This document shows positions 58,124-64,000 of a DNA stretch of 64,000 nucleotides, in pieces. Position 1 is the first letter of the stretch. Each line of letters starts with the position of its first letter. The notes below the pieces were generated by a model. The model was not told the DNA's origin. It made no database searches and saw nothing but the letters and a program-made list of their open reading frames with translations. The stretch is from Silvibacterium acidisoli. GTDB lineage: Bacteria; Acidobacteriota; Terriglobia; Terriglobales; Acidobacteriaceae. The DNA lies in NCBI GenBank assembly GCA_022870745.1, contig CP085323.1:2232001-2296000 (forward strand), given 5' to 3'. The translations under genes were made by a program, and so were the position numbers.

Positions 58124-59164
58124 ATGCTGATTGACATCGCGCTCGATGCAATGGGTTCGGACAAGTCGCCGGAGCCAGAACTGCGCGGGGCCATCCTTGC
58201 ATGCCGTCACCTGCCTGTCCGGGTCCACCTGGTAGGGCGGGAAGACGTTCTGAGCAAGGGTCTTCGTGCTGCCCTTGACGGAGAGCGCCTGCCGATTGAG
58301 ATCGTCCACGCCAGCGAGCATATTGGCATGGATGAGAAGGCTGCCAGTGCTGTCCGCACCAAGAAGGACAGCTCCATGCGAGTGGGGCTGAAGCTGGTGC
58401 GCGAAAAGAAGGTCGCCGGTTTCTTTACCGCCGGCAATACCGGAGCCGCCATGGCGACGGCGAAGATGGTGTTGGGCGCGCTGCCCGGCGTCGATCGTCC
58501 CGCATTGGCAATGGTGATGCCGACCCTTACCGGGTCGCCTTCGGTGCTTCTGGATGTCGGCGCGAATGTCGATTGCAAGCCGCAGAACTTCGAGCAATTT
58601 GCCATCATGGGTGAGCTCTATTCAAAGAGCGTGCTCAAGATCAGGCGTCCGCGCGTCGGGGTGCTTTCAGTAGGCGAAGAAGAGGGCAAGGGCAACGACC
58701 TGACCCGCGAAGCTTACGGATTGCTGAAGCAACTGCCGATCAACTTTGTGGGCAACGTCGAAGGCCGGGACATTTACAACGGCAACTGCGACGTGATCGT
58801 ATGCGACGGTTTTGTCGGGAACGTGGCGTTGAAGACCTCAGAAGGGTTGACCCGGCTGGTGCGTGAGATGCTGAAGGAATCGCTGACCACAACGGTCACG
58901 GCCCAGGTCGGCGCATTGCTTTCCCGTAAGGCGTTCAATGCGTTCAAGCGTCGCCTCGATCCTTCGGAGTACGGCGGTGCTCCGCTACTGGGTGTACGCG
59001 GAGTCTGCATTATCGGTCACGGTTCGTCGAATGACCGCGCTATTATGAATGGCATTCGTGTGGCCGCGGAGTTTTCGCAGGCTCGTGTCAACGAGCATAT
59101 TGAAAGTGAATTCAAAGAGAGACCGGTCCTTCCTACGAATGGCCATAGTCTCCCACTGCAGTAA
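58124..59164 (+). CDS. plsX: phosphate acyltransferase PlsX
   Basis: A 346-residue enzyme converting acyl-ACP to acyl-phosphate for phospholipid synthesis. Signatures are [56 protein letters not shown] and [20 protein letters not shown] with [12 protein letters not shown]. It is the last gene of yceD-rpmF-plsX and is followed by a strong hairpin. fabH, which often follows, is absent. Confidence 0.96.
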   Translation: MLIDIALDAMGSDKSPEPELRGAILACRHLPVRVHLVGREDVLSKGLRAALDGERLPIEIVHASEHIGMDEKAASAVRTKKDSSMRVGLKLVREKKVAGFFTAGNTGAAMATAKMVLGALPGVDRPALAMVMPTLTGSPSVLLDVGANVDCKPQNFEQFAIMGELYSKSVLKIRRPRVGVLSVGEEEGKGNDLTREAYGLLKQLPINFVGNVEGRDIYNGNCDVIVCDGFVGNVALKTSEGLTRLVREMLKESLTTTVTAQVGALLSRKAFNAFKRRLDPSEYGGAPLLGVRGVCIIGHGSSNDRAIMNGIRVAAEFSQARVNEHIESEFKERPVLPTNGHSLPLQ

Positions 59165-59190
59165 CCTTTTTAAAATCTAAGCGCGTGAAG

Positions 59191-59232
59191 CAAAGACGCC
59201 GCTGTCTCGTCGACAGCGGCGTCTTTGTTTTT
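59191..59232 (+). terminator. intrinsic terminator after plsX
   Basis: A perfect 16-bp stem CAAAGACGCCGCTGTC / GACAGCGGCGTCTTTG with loop TCGTC is followed by TTTTTC. It lies between convergent plsX and the cytochrome gene. Confidence 0.88.
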
Positions 59233-59244
59233 CAGACAGGCTCG

Positions 59245-59727
59245 CTACGGTTTCGGCATAGCGCCCATGGGGTGCTGCGGCCCATCCGGCGGAGCTTTGA
59301 AGGGCGCTGGCATGGTGTTGCCGCGATGGCAGGTGCCGCAGGTGACGACCTTGTTCTCAGGCTTCGCGTCAGGATCGTTGATTGTGGACAGATACTTCTT
59401 GTTGATCTCCATCGTCATAGCGATCATGGTGCGGGCGATTTCTTTGTCAGGCTTGGCGTCGGAGGCGAAGTTCATATGGTGCGTCTTCTCATCCCCGACA
59501 TGGCAGAAGGTGCACTTCACGCCGAGGTCATGCGTGTAGGCGTGCATGTGCTTCATCAACTCTTCGGGATCGATGTCTTTGGGAAACACCTTGAGGTTGG
59601 TCGGCTTAGGCGGCGGCCCATGGTGTTCGCCTCCGCCCGCAGGCGGACCCTGGGCGAATGCAGCAAAGCTGAAAAGTGAGGCGGTCAGGACAAGGGAAGC
59701 AGCGGAAAGACGCCTTTTGCGCAGCAT
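59245..59727 (-). CDS. c-type cytochrome (photosynthetic reaction-centre cytochrome c-like)
   Basis: A 160-residue exported cytochrome. The signal peptide (SLVLTASLFSFAAFAQ) is followed by a Gly/His/Pro linker. Two heme-binding CxxCH motifs are CTFCH at 72-76 and CGTCH at 130-134. The segment KVFPKDIDPEELMKHMHAYT and the distal Met candidates (HHMNF, MIAMTMEINKKYL) match the PF02276-like family, which is common in non-phototrophic Acidobacteria. ATG 59727 is chosen (GAGG nine bases upstream); ATG 59736 is an alternative. It is a likely periplasmic electron carrier with unknown partner. Confidence 0.82.
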   Translation of the reverse strand: MLRKRRLSAASLVLTASLFSFAAFAQGPPAGGGEHHGPPPKPTNLKVFPKDIDPEELMKHMHAYTHDLGVKCTFCHVGDEKTHHMNFASDAKPDKEIARTMIAMTMEINKKYLSTINDPDAKPENKVVTCGTCHRGNTMPAPFKAPPDGPQHPMGAMPKP

Positions 59728-59830
59728 AGGTTCCATCCTCGATGAATTGAAACTGCTTATACGATGCTGCCCGCAATCTTACACGCATGAAGAAAATTCA
59801 GTGAGGAAGCAATCGAACCGTGTGGTCTTG

Positions 59831-60784
59831 TTATTGTGTCTCCGTCGAGGAGACGGATGGGATCGTATTCTTCGGGCTGCGGCCATCCTGCTGCATGCGA
59901 GCGTAGCGAGCCGGTGGCATGCCCACGTGACGGGCGAAGGCGACCGTGAATGTGCTGGCTGAGCTGTAGCCTACGTTTTCGGCAACCTGTTCGATTGCAA
60001 GTTCATGTCCTCGCAGCATTCGCCTGGCCAGCGCCATCCGCCAGGTCAGGAGATACTCCATAGGCGGCAAACCGACGGTGCGATTGAAGCGGGCGAAGAA
60101 GGCCGAGCGCGACAACGCTGCATCGGCAGCAAGCTTCGCCACCGTCCAGGGATATTCGGGGCGGGCATGGATGGCGCGAATCGCGGCCGCGAGGCGCTCG
60201 TCGGCCAGCCCTCGGGCCAGGCCTGGCGCGGATGCAGTATCGTTGCCGCATCGCAGTGCCTCGATCAGCATGACCTCCAGAAGCCGCTGGAGCACAAGAT
60301 CACGCGCTGGACGCCGGGAGCGGGTTTCTCCGCCGATCAACTGCATCAGCAAAGCGAGTCGTGGCTCGCCGCGCGCAATTACGATTTGTGGCAAAAGCGA
60401 TACGAGCAGTTCGGCGTCCGGTGAACCGAAGCTGCAGTGCCCGATCTGCACTCGTGATTCTGCCGGTCCCGCTTCATGGCCCACGCGAAAATGGCCGGCG
60501 CCGATTTCTGTTGGCATTGAAGTGGTTCCGGCCGGTGGTGCATTCAGACTCTCTACGATGAGCTCATGCATGGCAGGAACAAGCACGTAATCGCCAGCCT
60601 CCAGCTTCATCGAGGATTGTCCATCGACGATCATGCGGCAGCCCCCGTCGACGACAGCGCAAAAGAAGGGCTCGCCGGTTCCTTCGCGGTGAACTCTCCA
60701 TGTTCCGGCGCCCTCCACCAGCTTTGAGAAACGGGCGGCAGGTTGCAGCAGCGTCACCACCTCTGCGAGAGGATCAGTCGACAT
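59831..60784 (-). CDS. AraC-family regulator with cupin N-terminal domain
   Basis: A 317-residue regulator. The N-terminal cupin_6-type domain (about 15-190) contains FFCAVVDGGCRMIVDGQ and LEAGDYVLVPAMHEL. Two C-terminal helix-turn-helix motifs follow, AKLAADAALSRSAFFARFNR and AENVGYSSASTFTVAFARHV. It is divergent from an SDR gene, the usual arrangement for an AraC activator of an oxidoreductase. A GACTTTC / GAAAGTC inverted pair (60790-60796 and 60825-60831) in the gap may be part of its site. Confidence 0.9.
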   Translation of the reverse strand: MSTDPLAEVVTLLQPAARFSKLVEGAGTWRVHREGTGEPFFCAVVDGGCRMIVDGQSSMKLEAGDYVLVPAMHELIVESLNAPPAGTTSMPTEIGAGHFRVGHEAGPAESRVQIGHCSFGSPDAELLVSLLPQIVIARGEPRLALLMQLIGGETRSRRPARDLVLQRLLEVMLIEALRCGNDTASAPGLARGLADERLAAAIRAIHARPEYPWTVAKLAADAALSRSAFFARFNRTVGLPPMEYLLTWRMALARRMLRGHELAIEQVAENVGYSSASTFTVAFARHVGMPPARYARMQQDGRSPKNTIPSVSSTETQ

Positions 60785-60882
60785 AGCAGGACTTTCGCAA
60801 AAGAATTGGCGACTGTCAACTATAGAAAGTCTCGCAACTTCGGCATATCTTCAGGCTAGTTGGATCGCATCTGGAGGTGCTC

Positions 60883-61641
60883 ATGTCGAAAATTCTTATA
60901 ACTGGCTGCTCGTCTGGTTTTGGGCTGGATACAGCACTGTTCTTCCTCGATCGCGGCTGGGAGGTGGTAGCGACCATGCGGACGCCGAATGCCGAATTGC
61001 TGCCGAAGTCCGATCGTCTGCGCATTCTGCCGCTCGATGTCACCGATGCTGCCAGCATTTCCCGGGCGGTAGCCGAAGCCGGTGCCATCGACGTCCTGGT
61101 CAACAACGCAGGCTTCGCCGTTCCCTCGCCGGTTGAACTGATCGAACTCGATGCAGCGCGCGCCTTGTTCGAGACCAACACGCTGGGGACACTTGCGACG
61201 GTTCAGGCAGTTTTGCCATCGTTCCGCGAGCGCCGGTCGGGCGTGATTATTAGCGTCTCCTCGTCCACTACGCTAAGGCCGCTTCCTTTGGTCGGCTTGT
61301 ATAGAGCCAGCAAGGCGGCGCTGAATGCCTTCACGGAATCGCTGGCGCTTGAGGTGAAGCCATTTGGCGTGCGCGTACATATTGTGCTCCCAGGACGCGC
61401 GCCCGAAACGAAGTTCGGAGCGAATGCATTCCCGCACCTGCGTGGTCTCGATAATCCGGACTATGCGCCGATGATCGAAAGCATATTGTCCGGGATGCGT
61501 GATACTTCAGGGCCGGTGACTCGTTCGAGCGATGTCTCCGAAGCGATCTGGCAGGCTGCGACGGATCCAGCGGCACCACTTCGCATTGCAGCCGGCGCCG
61601 ATGCCAAGGCCTGGATGGCGGAGGCTCAACAACACGCATAA
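60883..61641 (+). CDS. short-chain dehydrogenase/reductase
   Basis: A 252-residue classical SDR. The cofactor-binding TGCSSGFG is at 7-14, LDVTD marks the adenine-binding Asp, NNAGF lies in strand 4, the catalytic Ser is in VSSSTTLRP, and YRASK at 140-144 holds the catalytic Tyr and Lys. The R in VATMRTP at the end of strand 2 suggests NADP(H) preference. The substrate is unknown. ATG 60883 follows GGAGG by five bases. It is paired divergently with the AraC gene. Confidence 0.9.
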   Translation: MSKILITGCSSGFGLDTALFFLDRGWEVVATMRTPNAELLPKSDRLRILPLDVTDAASISRAVAEAGAIDVLVNNAGFAVPSPVELIELDAARALFETNTLGTLATVQAVLPSFRERRSGVIISVSSSTTLRPLPLVGLYRASKAALNAFTESLALEVKPFGVRVHIVLPGRAPETKFGANAFPHLRGLDNPDYAPMIESILSGMRDTSGPVTRSSDVSEAIWQAATDPAAPLRIAAGADAKAWMAEAQQHA

Positions 61642-61677
61642 GTGCCCGCGCGAGAGGGTGACCTTGCTTTCTCAGAC

Positions 61678-61719
61678 ACGAAACCAACTGTCGGAGCTGC
61701 CTCTGGCAGTTGGTTTCGT
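61678..61719. repeat. 13-bp perfect inverted repeat between SDR and GNAT genes
   Basis: Arms ACGAAACCAACTG (61678-61690) and CAGTTGGTTTCGT (61707-61719) enclose a 16-base loop that itself holds TGCC/GGCA. No T-run follows, so it may be a weak terminator or only a structural repeat. Confidence 0.55.
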
Positions 61720-61792
61720 TGGAAGAGGCTTCTCTCTGGATGTGCTGGTGAGACAGTTGGCATCATTAAGCGCGAAAGCTCAAAATTCAGGT

Positions 61793-62248
61793 ATGAACGA
61801 TCTGGCGATTCGGGTTGCGACTGAACAGGACATTCCTGGGCTTCTTAAGCTTTACCGTGATGCTCGTATCGACGGCGAAGCGGGCTTCACCGTCGAGGAG
61901 GCAGTCGCGCACCTGGCCCTGTTGCGAAGCTACCCATACTTTCGTGTCTTTATAGCTATAGTCGATGAGGTCATCGTTGGTACGTATGAACTGGCGATCC
62001 TGGACAATATGGCGAAGCGTGGCCGGAAATCTGGCGTCGTGGAAGACGTTGCTGTTCATCCAGAGCACCAGGGGCGAGGCATAGGACGCGCCATGATGCA
62101 GCATGCGCTGGATCAATGCCGTCTCGCAGCCTGCTACAAGATGACGCTTTCAAGCAATCTCAAACGTGAGGACGCGCATCGCTTCTACGATTCGCTTGGC
62201 TTCGAAAGACACGGTTACAGCTTCCAGATAGAACCGACGCGCATGTGA
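61793..62248 (+). CDS. GNAT-family N-acetyltransferase
   Basis: A 151-residue acetyltransferase using acetyl-CoA on an unknown amine. The acetyl-CoA-binding segment VEDVAVHPEHQGRGIGRAMM (about 80-99) is canonical (Q-x-x-G-x-G/A). A late FYDSLGFERHGYSFQI closes the fold. ATG 61793 is chosen over the long upstream frame, which crosses the inverted repeat and the end of the SDR gene. No informative neighbour. Confidence 0.88.
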   Translation: MNDLAIRVATEQDIPGLLKLYRDARIDGEAGFTVEEAVAHLALLRSYPYFRVFIAIVDEVIVGTYELAILDNMAKRGRKSGVVEDVAVHPEHQGRGIGRAMMQHALDQCRLAACYKMTLSSNLKREDAHRFYDSLGFERHGYSFQIEPTRM

Positions 62249-62342
62249 TGGAAGACTGAATAGAGAGAGAACGCGGCCATGCGCGGATTCCTCGTATGCT
62301 TAAGGAAGCGCGTCTCGCTCTCCAACTGGCAGCGAGCATGCC

Positions 62343-63107
62343 TTGGTGTTTTGGGAGATCGCCATTCACGCTTCGCTCCTGTTTATCCTGGCCATTGTTT
62401 TCGCCGCCACACTCGTCCGCTCGGCATTCGGATTCGGCGAAGCACTGATCGCTGTACCCTTGTTGGCTCTTTTTATGCCTGTGCAGGTGGCGGCGCCACT
62501 TGCGGTTCTGCTCTCTATCTCGGTCGCTGCAGTGGTAGTGGTACAGGACTGGCGGCATATTCACCTGCGCAGCGCCGCTGGGCTGCTGCTGGCTACAGTC
62601 TTCGGTATTCCCCTCGGCCTGCTGGTGCTGACTTGTGCGCATCAACAATGGGTGAAGGCCGGGCTCGGCATCTTCATCATGCTGTTCGCGGCGTATTCGC
62701 TGCTGTCGCCTGGTACGTTCCGGCTCGATCGTGATAACCGGCCGCTGCTGCTGCTTTCAGGATTTCTGGCAGGGATTCTTGGAGGAGCGTACGGCATGAA
62801 TGGGCCGCCGCTGGTGATCTACGGCTCTCTCCGCAGATGGTCGCCACAGCATTTTCGCGCAACGCTGCATGCCTATTTTCTGCCTGCGAGCATCCTGGGA
62901 ATGATCGGCTACTGGAGTGCGGGTTTGTGGACTCGAACGGTGACGCATGAGTTCTTGTTTTCCGTGCCGGCAATGTTGCCTGCGGTGTTCCTGGGGCGGG
63001 CTATCAATCGCCGCTTTTCCGGCACCGGTTTCCTTAACTATGTTTACGGCGGACTGATGCTGATAGGCGCGATGTTGTTATGGGAGACGCTGACGCATCG
63101 CGCATGA
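62343..63107 (+). CDS. TauE/SafE-family sulfite exporter-like permease
   Basis: A protein of about 254 residues with seven or eight helices. Two-fold repeated TauE/SafE motifs are visible: FAATLVRSAFGFGEALIAVP in the first half and GFLAGILGGAYGMNGPPLVI in the second. The family exports sulfite, sulfoacetate or other small organic anions; the substrate here is unknown. The start is TTG 62343 or GTG 62346, neither with a strong ribosome binding site. Its TGA lies inside the left arm of the palindrome at 63102-63151. Confidence 0.85.
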   Translation: MVFWEIAIHASLLFILAIVFAATLVRSAFGFGEALIAVPLLALFMPVQVAAPLAVLLSISVAAVVVVQDWRHIHLRSAAGLLLATVFGIPLGLLVLTCAHQQWVKAGLGIFIMLFAAYSLLSPGTFRLDRDNRPLLLLSGFLAGILGGAYGMNGPPLVIYGSLRRWSPQHFRATLHAYFLPASILGMIGYWSAGLWTRTVTHEFLFSVPAMLPAVFLGRAINRRFSGTGFLNYVYGGLMLIGAMLLWETLTHRA

Positions 63108-63151
63108 CCTGACCTCCGGGCCTGTGCAAGCGCCCGGAGGTCAGGTCATGC
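63102..63151. terminator. perfect 20-bp inverted repeat between convergent genes
   Basis: Arms 63102-63121 and 63132-63151 are exact complements beginning GCATGACCTGACC, with a 10-base loop. It likely blocks read-through in both directions, but no T-run follows on either strand. The tauE stop codon is part of the left arm. Confidence 0.6.
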
Positions 63152-63156
63152 AGCTT

Positions 63157-64000
63157 CTATTTGACCCTGGTGAAGATGCCGTTGTTTCCAGCCAGAGCCA
63201 GATTCTCTACCAGCACTTCTTTGCCGCTGTTGAGGAATTTGACTCCCCGGCGGGCGACGCCGGTGTTTTCACTGGCGAAGTAGTAGGTGAAGGTATCTCC
63301 CTCCCAATGGGTGAGCTCATAGTAAGCGCTTCGGGGTGGCAGGCGCATGATGAGATGATCATTTTCAACATCTATCTCCAGCTTGTCGTAATACTTGCTC
63401 TCGTAAGTTCCCTTGTAGGCAGACAGGTTGCCAGGATTGGAAGGATTCGATGGCGGCTTAAGTTTTGAGTAGTCAGGCGAAGAGTTCTGTACCTCACGAA
63501 AGCCTTCCTCAAAGATAGGTTGAAAGATAGAGAGGTAGTCATACTGGGCAGCGCCGTAATGGTAGAAGTCCAGGAACGACATGCTGACTGATTCCGGTAT
63601 GCCGATCGGCGTGCCGTTGGTCAGCACCACGATGCCCAACTGCTCGTTCGGCACCAGGTAAATCGCGGTGGCGCTACCCAGGTCGAAGGCGCCGCTATGG
63701 CTGAGCATGGGTGCATGTGTCGACTTATCTTTACCTACATTCCATCCGAGCCCATAGTACCTGTCATCGGGGCATGGTCCAGGTTGCACTGGGCCCGGTA
63801 CTGCGCAGATCTCAGGCTTGTGGGTCTCCTCGAGCGCTGCTTTATCTACTACCTGCTGCCCGTTAAACACGCCGTCAGCTAATTGCATCTGCAGAAATTT
63901 GACGAGGTCACGAACATTGGAGCTCACGCCGCCTGCCGGAGCTTCAGAGTCGGCCTCGCGTACAAACCAGTTGTGGTAAACGCCGTCTTCGCCGCGGAAA
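63157..64000 (-). CDS. serine hydrolase (class C beta-lactamase-like), C-terminal part
   Basis: The frame is open to the right edge, so the gene begins outside the window; about 280 C-terminal residues are present. The fragment shows SSNVRDLVKFLQMQLADGVF, then YGLGWNV and LSHSGAFDLGSATAIYLVPN; the HSG triad is the KTG-box equivalent of PF00144. A C-terminal beta-rich DUF3471-like domain follows (GTYESKYYDKLEIDVEND). The SxxK and YxN motifs lie outside. A periplasmic esterase or peptidase-like role is likely. Confidence 0.82.
   Translation of the reverse strand, partial: FRGEDGVYHNWFVREADSEAPAGGVSSNVRDLVKFLQMQLADGVFNGQQVVDKAALEETHKPEICAVPGPVQPGPCPDDRYYGLGWNVGKDKSTHAPMLSHSGAFDLGSATAIYLVPNEQLGIVVLTNGTPIGIPESVSMSFLDFYHYGAAQYDYLSIFQPIFEEGFREVQNSSPDYSKLKPPSNPSNPGNLSAYKGTYESKYYDKLEIDVENDHLIMRLPPRSAYYELTHWEGDTFTYYFASENTGVARRGVKFLNSGKEVLVENLALAGNNGIFTRVK

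Noticed and set aside
61532-61792. 87-residue N-terminal extension of the GNAT protein
   Set aside because: It overlaps the SDR end and a 13-bp inverted repeat; the GNAT fold begins at ATG 61793.

Overview
The window reads as chromosome from an acidobacterium, probably family Acidobacteriaceae (Terriglobia). Reasons: GC-rich coding sequence; two very large MacB/FtsX permeases of the acidobacterial duplicated orphan permease (ADOP) type, one translationally coupled to a PadR regulator; a sigma/anti-sigma/DUF4097 operon; a LigD-type ligase with its polymerase domain last; and the gene order ispE - tRNA-Gln - prs - rplY - pth - rpsF - rpsR - rplI. This is inference from gene content; the species cannot be fixed. 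I see no phage, IS element, CRISPR array or recognisable defence island.

Layout. 1-9.97 kb: end of ligD, a TolC-like porin, a soluble histidine kinase, tyrS, an orphan ADOP permease behind a PadR-like palindrome, an amino-acid permease and small orphans. 10-15.9 kb: glgC, then a five-gene sigma/anti-sigma/membrane/DUF4097 operon. 15.9-18.8 kb: cmk coupled to a protein with a huge Arg/Gly/Lys/Phe-rich disordered tail. 18.9-23.4 kb: an ArsP-type permease, an HhH lipoprotein, and a divergent PadR cluster with an unassigned beta-barrel/membrane-protein set. 23.4-31.3 kb: mutL, pyk, a BrkB-family protein, a periplasmic thioredoxin and a PDZ-membrane-GAF-PP2C phosphatase. 31.3-37.7 kb: mfd, a DUF885 metallopeptidase-like protein, galU. 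37.7-43.4 kb: sdpI-like gene and the minus-strand translation operon ending upstream in ispE. 43.5-51.5 kb: ggt, a TIM-barrel protein, asnS, arginase, ddl, fabD. 51.5-57.2 kb: two PadR operons, the first visibly decaying. 57.3-59.2 kb: yceD-rpmF-plsX. 59.2-64 kb: a c-type cytochrome, an AraC/SDR divergent pair, GNAT, TauE and the end of a serine hydrolase.

The most unusual structure is at 42118-42412. Immediately upstream of the intact tRNA-Gln gene, its 5' half is present in two further tandem copies. Each ends inside the anticodon loop and is followed by a GC-rich hairpin, all within the ispE-prs transcription unit. Second is the PadR operon at 51512-53977. It holds a frameshifted VOC gene, an esterase-like protein whose nucleophile serine is replaced by phenylalanine, a membrane-protein gene cut by an in-frame TGA, and a palindrome covering the predicted -10 box and start codon of its PadR gene. 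Several other long, exact palindromes lie upstream of padR/ADOP and thioredoxin genes and are probable operators.
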